Positions 50,027-60,303 of a stretch of 64,000 bases of DNA are shown piece after piece. How positions within the stretch are numbered: the first letter of the stretch is position 1; every line of letters begins with the position of its first letter. The position numbers and the translations under genes are program-made. The notes beneath the pieces are model-generated. The model did no database searches, was not told where the DNA came from, and saw nothing but the letters and a program-made list of their open reading frames with translations. Source of the DNA: Hysterium pulicare CBS 123377 (Eukaryota > Ascomycota > Dothideomycetes > Hysteriales > Hysteriaceae); assembly GCA_000467715.1 (NCBI GenBank), contig AJFK01000038.1, positions 104,585 to 168,584 on the forward strand, in the 5' to 3' direction.

Positions 50027-51840
50027 CTATTCGATTCCGCCATTTTATAAGTCGACCATGCGCCCAATACAGTGAGTGCCGTAAGAGGAAGGGTGACTTG
50101 GACCCATCTCTTCATTGCCACTGACGAGTATTCTCCGTTTCCTGGCGGGCCTCCGTTTTGGTTCTGATACTTGATCACATCTGTGCTAAAGAATGTCTGC
50201 GCATTTACGAATCTTAGTCTGTAGTACTCCAGCAAGAAGGGTGGGTAGACCTACGGAAACAAATGTTGCGGGAAGATATATTAAAGTCACTATGGTGATT
50301 ATACGCATGACTATTGCTTCCTTCTCTAGGTTGAGATTCAACTCCTCCGTTCTCTCCGCTGCCTGCCCTTGAAGATGTTGTAAAACCTATCACGTGTAAG
50401 TTGGAGGTCTGAGCGGGAAAAAACGAAGGAAATCCGGTGGCTTACCAGCTCCTTTCGATCGCTAATAATGTTTACGAGCAGTTTGGCCCGGGAAATTTGC
50501 ATCTTAAAATCGTCCATAAGCTCGTCAAGCTGGGCTGCGAATGAAGTCAAGTCGTCCTCGCAGTTCGTTTTTAGCCCCCGGGGAAAATCTTTATTTCCTG
50601 GGAGGCTGATATAGTACCTCTTTAGGGCAAATATGACTTCAACATTTGCCTCTAAAACCATCACGGCCTCGTTCGTCTTGTCCTGCCAATACTGTAGGTC
50701 TTGGATGTGGTATGGCCTATACTGGCGGTGTGCATAACCTGGCCCTCGCGGACCATAAATAGCCATTGAACTCTGAAGACACTGTTAGTGAAAGGCACTC
50801 GCCGGCATAAACATGGAACTGACCTCGGCATCTATCACCCCTTCCAACCAGCGAATATACCAACGCCAATCTTCCGTGGACCAATGACAAAATAGTAAAT
50901 GCGCAGCAAGACTGGATCGAAAACATTGATCTACTGTGTCAAAAGATTTATCTTCCGGTCTCCCATCTGGCCCCGTCAACTCCTTAAAACGCTGCTGAAT
51001 ATCCAAACGTCCTTTCGTAACGATCCACAAAGTCGTCCCGTAGACGACGTCAAATTGATGATGTATTGCAGCCTGACGAATCGACCATTCGTTGAGCTTG
51101 GGATTTTCGTCGTTTTTCTTTTTGAAGGTGACTCCTTTTAGATTATAGCATAGTTGGAAATGCCGCCCGCTTCTACCCAGCTTGGATAGCGATGGGCCTC
51201 GTGGAGGATTCCTCATTATAGTCTGCTCCCGAAATCCACTAAATCTTAAGTCTTTTGGATCGCTTTGAGCACCAAAGACGAACATGAAGTCTAAGTACAC
51301 GGGCATAACTTGGTGAAATGTTAACAACTGCGTCAAACTCTTGCGGGTGATCTTCAACTGATCTCTTGAGTGTTCCGCATATATATATCTGATTAGGACT
51401 TAGAGGTAGAACAAATATCTCGGAAAAACGTGTACGTACACAAAACGGCACTTCGGGCCTCTTTTCTGCAAGGTGGCTGTCTTCTTGCTAGGGTCGGATT
51501 GACTGCAGGCAACATCAATTCCCAGCCACCGAATTAATCGTTCTGAAGAATGGATATTCTCCTTATCTACATCTACGACATTTAGCGACGAACCATTCAT
51601 TGTAGGCGTGAGAGTAATGCTCAAACCTTTGCCTGCATCGGTTCCCAAGTCTCGAATTGGGACTTCGAAGTCAGTCTCGTCCTTCAGGCATAAGTCAGAC
51701 TCGATAGCATCCAGGCGCTCTTTGTATGAAGTAAGAGTCGAACGATATATAGGGATACTGGAGGTCAAAAGATTCTTTGGGTAATTGACGGAATCTACGC
51801 ATGACTGTTGAAACTCATTTGGCAAGGTGAATAGGGTCAT
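49861..51840 (-). CDS. CorA-like membrane protein
   Basis: Exons 51840-51440, 51388-50824, 50772-50446, 50386-50255 and 50196-49861 encode 586 residues. The N-terminus MTLFTLPNEFQQSCVDSVNYPKN is typical of a large fungal family with a CorA-like C-terminal module. The core is soluble, with a helical stalk (DLQYWQDKTNEAVMVLEANVEV). Two membrane helices follow at about 455-475 (IVMRIITIVTLIYLPATFV) and 506-525 (WVQVTLPLTALTVLGAW). The YLPATFVSTFFSTDV segment sits where bacterial CorA has its pore end; the GMN signature is absent, so Mg2+ transport is not assured. All junctions are GT-AG. The last 55 codons overlap a second protein-like frame, so the C-terminus may be altered by a frameshift. Confidence 0.8.
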
Positions 51841-52254
51841 TGTTGCTTGATATCCGATAGACGTTGGAAATATAGCTCAGAACTCGATCAAAAACTCAAT
51901 CTGAAAGATGGACAATGTTGGGTTCAAGATCATCTTGCCTTGAAGAAGGGCAGTGTTAGCTAGAGGCTATGGATGCAAGACATGATCATGGAGCCGCCTG
52001 AGTCAACCTCGCTTAACGAGCAAAGCCCCAACAAGATCCACAAGACACGAAGCCTTCAACGCCTCCAACGCCTTCAATCTCACGTTTAGACACGGCATAG
52101 GATGAAAGAAACCTCAGGTCGAAAATCATTCATATCTCATTCTAGTCTAAACCACAGCCCTCGTGCTTCGCTATTCCTGCTTGTTTCATCGTTTCCTGTG
52201 ACTCCGTCGCACGTCCAATCCTCCCCACACCCATTCATGCGCCACGGACTCCAA
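51841..52254. other. Intergenic gap
   Basis: Promoter of the CorA-like gene and 3' flank of the small gene upstream. No gene is seen. Confidence 0.45.
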
Positions 52255-52690
52255 TCACTCTGGCGTAACAGAACGATGGCGTCGCCGATTCGCTGCATCC
52301 CTGAGCTCTCTTAGACGCTCGCGGTCATTCTAAACAGGGCTCAGTAGGCACAGTGCAATACTCCACAAGCGTGGCTTATTAACCTACCTCTGTCAAAGGC
52401 TCTGGGATCTCGAATTCCCAGTTATCGCCCACCTGAAAAGTGATGCGTCAGTCAACAGATTATTCGCCTTGTTGGTGGCAACATACGTGGGCTTCGTTGA
52501 ATGCTGTCCAGTTTGGCCACTTGCTCTGCAGATACTCCTTGATATTATCCCATTTGAAATCCTGATATGCTGGATATCGATCCTGAACTTTCCCTGTGGT
52601 TGGTTCCGCAGAGAATGGAAGCGTCGTCCTGCGTTGCATGTCGCTTTGGTCCTGAAGGGACGACTTCGTTGAGCGCCGCCACGGTGCCAT
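52255..52690 (-). CDS. Small orphan protein (three exons)
   Basis: Exons 52690-52487, 52432-52388 and 52329-52255 encode 107 residues. The open frame extends upstream only to a TTG, so the ATG at 52690 is chosen. Introns are 54 and 58 nt with good donors (GTATGT, GTAGGT). The N-terminal third is basic and Ser-rich. It is followed by YPAYQDFKWDNIKEYLQSKW, FNEAH, then NWEFEIPEPLTE and an Arg-rich C-terminus (RERLRELRDAANRRRHR). No domain is recognised. Consistent phases and a charged ending suggest a real gene, but support rests on splice logic alone. Confidence 0.5.
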
Positions 52691-53361
52691 CTCCGGCGAT
52701 TTGGTCTTACGAGGGCGTAGAGCGAATGATAAGAATGTTTTCACAATTCCTTTGCCTGAGAAACCTGAAGACGGGGTTCGGGGAGAATGCTGTTTCAAGG
52801 TTATATTGCGAGAAGGCTGAGAACTTATTTGATCACAACCTTCGGCGACGGCCGCCCCCAGGCTTTCAGCGAGCTGTCAGGCAAAACCAGGCAACCATCA
52901 AACTAAAGGCAAACATTTCTGAATGAACCAGCGCTTGGCCATCGATCTGTCTTGTTTTGTGAAGTTTCCGAAGCACCTTAAGCCCGAAATCACGCCGCCT
53001 TTGTCAGCAAAATTGCATCGACAAGCGCTTCCTCCCTCTCACCCGGTGCCTGGGTTTATTCTTGCAGACTCAGTATTACCCTTCGATCATTTCACTCGAT
53101 GCATTTCCCTTCCAACTTAGTCTACTTCATCTCCAGCATTTCGATCATTCTGCTCAATACCGTGGAGGCTGGCGTCCTACAGCCTTCCGCAAATATTTTG
53201 CTTCCTCTTGCTCCTGTCACATGATTTCTAGAGGAAAATTGACACAGATCAGCTCGACAGCTTACTGCCTAGCTCTCAAGATGACATGTGTAAAGCCAGT
53301 CGGAGATCGCTCATTATAAAATGTCTGGAGTGCTCCTGGAACGTTTCTTTCCAAATTACCG
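52691..53361. other. Divergent gap upstream of the DUF3632 gene
   Basis: It carries two promoters. An ATG at 53321 opens a 16-codon frame that resembles the missing start of the DUF3632 protein; see the finding on that gene. Confidence 0.45.
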
Positions 53362-54459
53362 TTGGAATTAGCACATTCTTACTTGAGAAGATACATCAAG
53401 CAATACACTGAAAAGCTACTACATGGGCATGGAATTCTTCAGTGTAAGGTCAAACCTCATGTAAAGGTTCCACCACTGACGTCATCAGGCGGCCAGCTCC
53501 TCTCTTACATGGAAGAGATGACTCAGACCACGCCTTCTAGTAAAAGCTCAACAATTATCACTTCATTATACAACAAAGCCCCAGTATACCGTTCCTTCAT
53601 CATGTCCGTAGAAGTGTGGGCTCAAAACATACGCCTAGCCAAATACCAACAATACCCTGAAAACCGGCGCATAATCGACGCGTTTCAAAGACTTCTAGAA
53701 GGAAAATCGACTTCAGAATGTACTGCTCATAGCATTGCCACAATCTGCGAACCTCTTGTCAAATCCGAACCAGGCAATCTCCGTAATAGCGCGGTCTGGG
53801 GTATCATGTGCGATGCGGTGCGGACCTTAGGCCATAACCAGGAAAACAACAACCTCCTGACGGATCTCCTCAGCTCAATGCAAAAGATAGAGGTTAAAGA
53901 TGATTACGGCTATGTCATCAAGCACGTATGGGGCGGGAAGTACTGGACGGATTTGCCAACATGGGCGTTAACGTTCAGGGAGTATGGAATAGATATAGAC
54001 GCGGACGAAGGCATGGGAGACGATGAATGGCTCGCTCAAGCTCCCTCTCTCCTCAACGCTACCTCATTCGCAGCTACATGCCTCACTCGCGCTCCTAGCA
54101 TGAGTGGTATCTCGTACTACGTTGAGCCCTCCCTGATGGATGCGCTGGAGTCCGTCCCTAATGACACACCTAAGGCCGAAAATCGCGCAGCCATGTACAT
54201 ACCACCGGCTGCTACTTGGATCTTGGTCGCCGGAGAGAAGATCTATCAACTTTGCAAAGATGAATATCAGCGTAAGGATAACGACCCATCTAAGAGTGAT
54301 GGCGAGAAGTTGAGGTGGAACGGACGAGGTTTCAGTGTGGAGCGGTGGGCTTTCTGGAAGAAGAGGTTCGGTGACATCGCGGAAACTGATGGTTTGGAAG
54401 ATAATGTGCGGGAATATGCTAGGAGAGCAGCCAATGAGATGGATAGAATCGGAGTGTGA
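53362..54459 (+). CDS. DUF3632 family protein, start damaged or unclear
   Basis: An uninterrupted frame of 366 codons matches the fungal DUF3632 family in pattern: helical N-terminus (AHSYLRRYIKQYTEKLL), KYQQYPENRRIIDAFQRLL, the conserved YWTDLPTWALTFREYG (with Trp and Leu spacing), and a C-terminal VERWAFWKKRFGDIAE. The family has no known function. No ATG starts this frame: the first codon shown is TTG, and the frame is closed by TAA at 53317. The upstream ATG at 53321 runs in another phase and would read on only if one base were missing in the window. The first in-frame ATG is at 53509, which would cut about 49 residues. It ends 42 bp before the convergent F-box gene. Confidence 0.6.
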   Translation: MELAHSYLRRYIKQYTEKLLHGHGILQCKVKPHVKVPPLTSSGGQLLSYMEEMTQTTPSSKSSTIITSLYNKAPVYRSFIMSVEVWAQNIRLAKYQQYPENRRIIDAFQRLLEGKSTSECTAHSIATICEPLVKSEPGNLRNSAVWGIMCDAVRTLGHNQENNNLLTDLLSSMQKIEVKDDYGYVIKHVWGGKYWTDLPTWALTFREYGIDIDADEGMGDDEWLAQAPSLLNATSFAATCLTRAPSMSGISYYVEPSLMDALESVPNDTPKAENRAAMYIPPAATWILVAGEKIYQLCKDEYQRKDNDPSKSDGEKLRWNGRGFSVERWAFWKKRFGDIAETDGLEDNVREYARRAANEMDRIGV

Positions 54460-54501
54460 AAGTTATTCTAGAAAATACTTGATAGAGCATGTACGTCCTG
54501 T

Positions 54502-56517
54502 TCATTCAACTAGAAGCGAGTCGGTCGGACAAGCCTCAAGGACGTGGGAGTACTTTTCGAGAAGTTCCTTCAGTGACCGATCATCATCCGTTAGACGACG
54601 AAAATTCTTCCAACCTGGGTCTCTCTGCCCACTTTGAGTCTCGAGATCAAACCTGCATAGAAGCACATTCTTTTCACGATGCCGCTGATTGTAGGAGAAG
54701 TCTCCGAAAGCGACTATACAGAGTGATGATATGCCGTCGGGTCCGAATGCCCATTCGGCGAAATTGATGAATGGCCTTTCGAGTCGTCGCGCCGAAGGGG
54801 TCTCGGAGTCAGAATCGTCGTTTCCGCTCCGTTCCATGACTTTATAAAGACTTGGTTTCCAGTATTTGACTTTGTTTGGCGGAGAAGGATTAAACTCACG
54901 CTGAATGCCCCAGCTAGAATAGTACTTAAGGTCTGAAGCTGACTGTCGGATGTGTAGAACTTTCAATGTCTGCTTGGTCGCGAATGGAAGGAGGAGAGTT
55001 CTCTGGCAGGGAATAGTCAGAATTTGTCCAAGAATCTTTTATAAATCAAGCACATTAGGATTATTGATACCATAATTTGCGGGACACAAGTTAGTCCAAT
55101 GCACTCCAAATCAAGCTCTCCCAAAGGGTTCTGCGCTTCGTCTCTTTCAAGAAGTTCCAGATCTTCAGGTATTAATGACAGACCTGGCAGGTCCGCCACC
55201 ACCACTCCGGATACATTAGCATCTGTGTCCACGACTCTCTGATGATGTACAAATTTCGAAAGCGTCATTTTGTGACGAAGAGCAGCGCGCCAAATCTCGA
55301 GCGTCGGCGCAGGCCCTTGATGACAGATGAATAATTCCTCGAGGCCTTCAAAAGATTCCATGAATTCCCGAATCTTCCGCGCCGATGTCCCCATCATCAT
55401 ACCATGACTGGATCTCCAAGGACTTGAGCAGCATTCTTTGACCGGATTGAATGAGAAGTCGAAGTATTTGTCGCCAACCAGGGCAAAAACGGAACTTTAA
55501 AGAACGGAGAGAGCTGAAATGAAACGCATGTATGATGTCTTTTTCCGTCGATGTGAGGAAGATACCTGAAAGCGATAGTTTTTGAAGGGCTGGATATATC
55601 AAACTCGTATTGCCTCGAGGGACATTCAATATAATCCCTGGGAGCAGATTTTCTCTCACTCCATGCGCGCCGTAATCACGAAACCCCAAGCTATCGCATA
55701 AACCTCTCCAGTGAATGAAGTCTAGCTCAAGCTCTAGAAGCTGTTTAGAGACTACTTCCAAAGCAGTAGAGATAGAAGAAACATCTGCACTCGACCTGAG
55801 GCCTTTCCAGGATATAGTTTTGAGGTGCTTGAACGCCGACAAGGCTATGGAAGAATCGCTCAACGCATTCACCACATTCGAGAAGCACGTATGGTCTGTA
55901 GTCAAATGTATGGATTCAATAAGTCGTTGTTTCCGCGGAAGGTATCCGGTTGGGCCTAAGACCGCTCGCGGGACACACGTTCCTAGGTTCCAGCTGGGTA
56001 CCTATGTCAGCTTTCAAAGACTCCAGAGCTCGAAAGGAACATGACGTACGCAAAGCTTCGGAGTTTTTCATCTTTGCAACCTTCCAAAACGGCCACACAT
56101 TGTTTAGACAGATATTTAAATGCAGAACCCGTATTTTCGTCTTCGTCTTCATTCATCAACGTGCTCCTGCATCCCCAATGAACACAACGATATTTGAGAA
56201 CATTATGAAATTTAGCCGTCAGGCAAATCGATTCCACATGCTGAAGGGGATGAAATGGATCACTCGTGGCCAACAAAATCCCCGACCTCTTGAAGACCTC
56301 GTCGAGCGCCCGTTCGTGCGCCTCAAGTGTGACAGATTCGTATAACGTTGGAGTAACGAGTCCACGTAAGAACTTCGATGTTTCGTACAGGCATGCCAAG
56401 TCGTGTTTTGTCGGTAACTACTCAGCTGTTAGTTTCAAGGAGATGGATAATGATAGCTGCTATTACCAGACTGATGATCTCTAGAAGAATTTCGGTGGGC
56501 AGCTTAAGCAAGGGCAT
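54502..56517 (-). CDS. F-box protein with an apparent frameshift
   Basis: Exons 56517-56467, 56417-56050, 55993-55071 and 55002-54502. Residues 1-17 (MPLLKLPTEILLEIISL) are an F-box start, which in complexes with Skp1 recruits substrates for ubiquitination. The rest has leucine-rich-repeat-like lines (LRSFAWNLGTCVP, LKTISWKGL, LQKLSLSGIF, LRSLKFRFCPG, LKSLEIQSW). Intron 2 (donor GTACGT, CTGAC branch) rebuilds the LRSFAWNLGTCVP line. In the third exon the reading frame changes by one base near 55.38-55.40 kb: the upstream frame ends at a stop, while the downstream one continues with KIREFMESFEGLEELF. The gap is about 29 bp, too small for an intron. Either the gene is mutated or a base is wrong. 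Confidence 0.6.
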
Positions 56518-56957
56518 CTTATTTTCATGGATTCAATCGATGTCAGCGTAGCAGCTGCTGTACCGCAAGTGCGATTAGGCATCTCCGGACATCAGCGCTT
56601 ATGTAATGGGGTGGGCTTCTGCATGAACCCCTGCGTTAGCAAGGATCGTATACAGGACGCATTTGATGTACGCCATCTTTTCACTTCCAACCGAACTCCT
56701 CGATCCGCACCCTATCTTTTATGTACCTCGATAAGAGATATTTCTTATGCGCCTTTTCGTTTAAGTACTCCGATTAAGAATTAAACCTATGAAAATCTAG
56801 CGCGAAACAACAATATAACGCTGAAACGCTGAACGAGTGTGTTCAATTCGAGAAGATAAGATAGTATATTTAATAAATTACCTAGACCGTGGTGCAATAC
56901 TTCAAAGTACGGCTCATACACAGAAATGTTTCGTTTGCCATTCATAGCACGTTGGCA
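56518..56957. other. Intergenic gap
   Basis: Promoter of the F-box gene and 3' flank of the acyltransferase gene. No gene is seen. Confidence 0.45.
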
Positions 56958-58379
56958 CTACCAACACCAGAATCTTTTCTCCTCCTTGGTAAACCCCAAG
57001 CCACGGATGAAACTCACTGGTATAGGTTCGAGCAACCACGTACCACCACTGGCCATATCGTCCGCAAACATTCCCGAGCATGCCCAAAGCCACAGCAGCG
57101 TAAAGCTGATGTTGGAGCTTTGGCGTATGAATATTTCCCAAGGACCCAGCAAAGTACAAAGATAGGAATCGACAAAAAGCTGGGAGCAGACTCTTTGAAT
57201 GGCTAAACCCAAAGGTTGAAGTGCAAAGAATACGAAAGGTTTCCAAGGCCTCGTAGGTCCTAGCAGTGTGTAGCTTGCGCATGCATGATATACTCCACTG
57301 AGTAAGAACACAGCCAAGACTCGAATCGCCATTCTCGCATTTCGGCGCCCTCCAGAGCCCGGATCGTGATTTCGTAAGAAACATTCCGCAACAGCGTCCC
57401 CGATACTCGCAAAATGCATTCTGATGGTCTGATGCCATGTCTCTCCCCAGAATCCTCTCAGTCCTTTGCGCAAAATAGCGCGTGGGCTGCCCCAGAGTGG
57501 CGGAAACGTCACGGGGGAGGCGTTCAGGCCGAGTATCCTGGGGCCGAGGATATTGACTTGCAACAACATTGCGAAGGCGTATATTAAATCGATAGAAAGG
57601 TACACTCCTGCCGCGGAGACGAGGATGCGGTAAGTGTAAAGCGCCAGAGGCGACGTGACGTACGGTACCAGATGGGGCGGCGGTGTCCGGGTCTGGTAGC
57701 CGAGAAAGTATGGGTCCATAATCATGATGCATTTGGTAAGGTCGATAAGAAAGTAGTCAATGAGGAAGCGGGAGATGTTGGGGAAGAGTGTGGAAGTCTT
57801 GTCTACACATGCCTTGATCAGAGATGGATGGTATGGCGGAGATGGGGAGATATCCCAGGACCAGTGCACACCGCGAGGAGTAGTGATCAAATCAATTATC
57901 CAGAATAGCCTGCGCCATATAGATTTGGGCATAATCTCCCATGTGAGGATGTATCTGGGGTTTCGTTCGTCGTCTTTTGTGGCATCTCGCTTTAGATTGG
58001 CGTGTCCGTTTGTTGTAGATTCTCCAGCAATTGGCCAAAGTCTCAGCCTTTTGAAAGATCTAACGTCATGCAAAAGCATAAAGTTGACAGCAAACGAAGT
58101 GCATAGGGCAGAGTTTAGGCCGACGCCTATACTGCCTACTATGTCATTCGAGCGAGTATAAAATAGGTTCCATAGTGATACGCCGGCAATGCATACGAAG
58201 ACTAGCAAGCGGCTTTTTTGAAATGCGAATTCCGATATTGAACCGCATATCAGCAACCAGCCAATGAGCAGAATGAAGTTCAAGGAACCCAAGACCGAGG
58301 ATGCAGGTGACACGGCTCCGGCTTCGAGGGCCAATAGATATTCATGCTGTAGCCTTTGCTCAGCTTGCGAGTAGGACAT
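56958..58379 (-). CDS. Wax-synthase-like membrane O-acyltransferase
   Basis: This intronless gene encodes 473 residues. The frame is open to 58394, but the first codon there is TTG; the ATG at 58379 is used. Seven or more membrane helices are visible, from LGSLNFILLIGWLLICG near the start to SFTLLWLWACSGM at the end. The middle has TPRGVHWSWD and the motif RGFWGETWHQTIRMHFAS, with a downstream membrane VYHACASY carrying the probable active-site His. These are hallmarks of the plant wax synthase/MBOAT-like group that fungi use to acylate alcohols, sterols or secondary metabolites. No biosynthetic cluster is evident nearby, so the substrate cannot be guessed. Confidence 0.82.
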   Translation of the reverse strand: MSYSQAEQRLQHEYLLALEAGAVSPASSVLGSLNFILLIGWLLICGSISEFAFQKSRLLVFVCIAGVSLWNLFYTRSNDIVGSIGVGLNSALCTSFAVNFMLLHDVRSFKRLRLWPIAGESTTNGHANLKRDATKDDERNPRYILTWEIMPKSIWRRLFWIIDLITTPRGVHWSWDISPSPPYHPSLIKACVDKTSTLFPNISRFLIDYFLIDLTKCIMIMDPYFLGYQTRTPPPHLVPYVTSPLALYTYRILVSAAGVYLSIDLIYAFAMLLQVNILGPRILGLNASPVTFPPLWGSPRAILRKGLRGFWGETWHQTIRMHFASIGDAVAECFLRNHDPGSGGRRNARMAIRVLAVFLLSGVYHACASYTLLGPTRPWKPFVFFALQPLGLAIQRVCSQLFVDSYLCTLLGPWEIFIRQSSNISFTLLWLWACSGMFADDMASGGTWLLEPIPVSFIRGLGFTKEEKRFWCW

Positions 58380-58944
58380 GCCAGATCCAACCAACTTGTT
58401 GGGTTCGATTTCACCTGAGATAGAAGTGACGGGTAGGGGTGTTGATTTTTCACAACGTAGGATTAAGCTACGAATAAGCGAGCGAAGCTTACCGGTTTGA
58501 GGTCTAGATATGATCCTAACATTCTCAAAAAAAACGTTGTAGTGACGAGTTTGCCGATTTTAAAGAGTTACATGTTTTATTGGCATAATACTCCTCTCGG
58601 AAGACAGCCAGGTTTTTCAGCAAAGGAGGCATGACTTGCATGTTGTTTTTTAAACTATGTTCTTATTTTAGAGCGCATACGAGCTCATTTGTATAGATAC
58701 GTCTTCCAGATGATCATAACTCAATCGCAACATTTTATAATATTATTCGCTCTCCGGAGCGCCGGTGAGCGTTGAAAGCGGTTCGAGGTTTGAGGAGTGA
58801 AAGTATTATGTAAGCAGACACGGGAACTACGCGATTCATTGACGCGCTAAGACCACCTCAACTTCTCACCGTACTCCTTTCGTTCACTCAAAGTCTTCGC
58901 GTTTATCCATCGACAACCATTGACCCCATATAACGTTCTCATGC
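58380..58944. other. Divergent gap
   Basis: Promoters of the acyltransferase gene and of the zinc-finger remnant. No gene is seen. Confidence 0.45.
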
Positions 58945-59334
58945 ATGCCATCAAACGCTGCTCGTCGCCTCCGTCGGGCGCAAGCAAGATCTCCCATCGA
59001 TTCTACCATTCCCCCCGCCACACAGCTGCAATTCGACTCCCTCCCTCAAGAATACGAGGACTGGCTACACCTGCATGGTGCTGCCATCGAAGCTACCCTT
59101 GAGGGCACTGAATCAGAGGAGATATTCTGGGTTTGCAAACCGTGCCATGTCAAAGGCGACGTCTCTCAGGAGGACCATTGATTCAAAGTCACCGATACAC
59201 AGGAAGAGGTGGAGAATCATATGAGGGATATGCATTGGATCTTGCCCCCTGAAATGGTCCTAAAGTGTGAAAAAGCTCGTCAGTTTCTTAACCAGAAGGC
59301 ATTGGTATATTGTCGTAGAATACGGATTGAGTGA
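58945..59334 (+). pseudogene. BED-type zinc-finger remnant with an internal stop
   Basis: The frame from the ATG at 58945 runs to a TGA at 59179-59181 and then continues open in the same phase to 59334. The readable parts include YEDWLHLHGAA, then IFWVCKPCHVKG (CxxC) before the stop and ENHMRDMHWILP (HxxxxH) after it. The C2H2 spacing with an aromatic residue before CxxC is that of a BED zinc finger, found in hAT transposases and domesticated relatives. No transposase core or dimerisation domain follows. The first 78 codons could still make a short peptide, but the zinc site would be split. Hence pseudogene is the best reading. Confidence 0.5.
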
Positions 59335-60303
59335 GTTACAGTCCGCTGCACTGAGATATTTACTACGAGGCATAGCACAGGAAGATGATGATACTTCGGT
59401 ACACGAAGTTGCTTGCACTGGATTGTATTTGGTGCTCAATTTCTAGGGGCTCTAAGACTATGTTAGATTACATGAGTGCTGAAAGAAAAGAAGAATGGGG
59501 TTGCATTATATTGAACAAGGTATAGAAGAGGTCCAATAGGGTCTCGTAAGTATTGGTTCGCTGCGAGGGATAGTTGCTGTGAAGACTCAAGCCAGCCTTT
59601 GGGGTGTCAAGGGGAAAGTTCGAGTAAAAAGGCATCTTTTCGGTGAAATCCGAAACTATGTATTGTGCCAAGTTCTATCAAAGGCTCTAGTCAGGACGCG
59701 TTGCACGTAATGGTTGATGGTGTGCTAAAATTGTCATTGAGACTATGAAAAACTATCGAGGGTACATAACGTAGAAATTCCTGCAAGGAAGCCTGTGAAT
59801 TGATAGACTAGTCGTCAAACCAAGAGGCCAGCCTCCACGTAGCTTCCGCAGGGTCGAGGTGTACAATTTACCTAGGACTCGCTTATCTGTACACTTAGGC
59901 TTGACCCTGCGGGAGATAGGTCATCTTAGTCTGGACAGGACTGGGTATCGTTCCCGATTCAACCCAGTCCAGATCCCTACTTGCAATCCCTCGCAAAGTT
60001 AGCGAGGAGTTTGGATCGATTTCCATCAGGTAACTGCAGGAACCGCTGGAACTAACTAGCGGAAAAGAGGAAGTTGGAGAAAACGTGTCAAGAACAGACG
60101 ACAAGGAAAGACGCCATCGACCGATAAATCCAGTATCTTTTTTTGGTTTTCGATGTACTTCGTACGGTATGGAGTATTTGTAAGTGATTCCGTAGGGTTT
60201 GTCGGTCACTAGACAAATGCGACAAACCGTTGCCCGTTGTAAATATATCAACGAGCACTTCATGCTGGGGCAGCATGAATAACTAGCGGATAGCAAGTGT
60301 ATT
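59335..60303. other. Gap with an inverted repeat
   Basis: No gene is supported. Minus-strand open frames overlapping the zinc-ribbon gene's 3' end lack motifs. An inverted repeat lies at 59846-59912. Confidence 0.5.
59846..59912. repeat. Imperfect inverted repeat
   Basis: CCGCAGGGTC (59846-59855) and GTGTACA (59859-59865) are mirrored by TGTACAC (59888-59894) and GACCCTGCGG (59903-59912), with about 22 bases in between. It could be a small mobile-element relic or a transcript hairpin. Confidence 0.5.

Noticed and set aside
52102-52314. Plus-strand open frame opposite the small three-exon gene
   Set aside because: It has no motif and lies antisense to a spliced frame with consistent phases.
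52691-52798. 36-codon N-terminal extension of the small three-exon gene
   Set aside because: It starts at TTG, with no ATG before a stop further upstream.
55994-56049. Alternative donor GTCATG for the second F-box intron
   Set aside because: The consensus GTACGT donor with acceptor at 55994 rebuilds the LRSFAWNLGTCVP line better.
58380-58394. Five-codon extension of the acyltransferase
   Set aside because: It begins at TTG; the ATG at 58379 is adequate.
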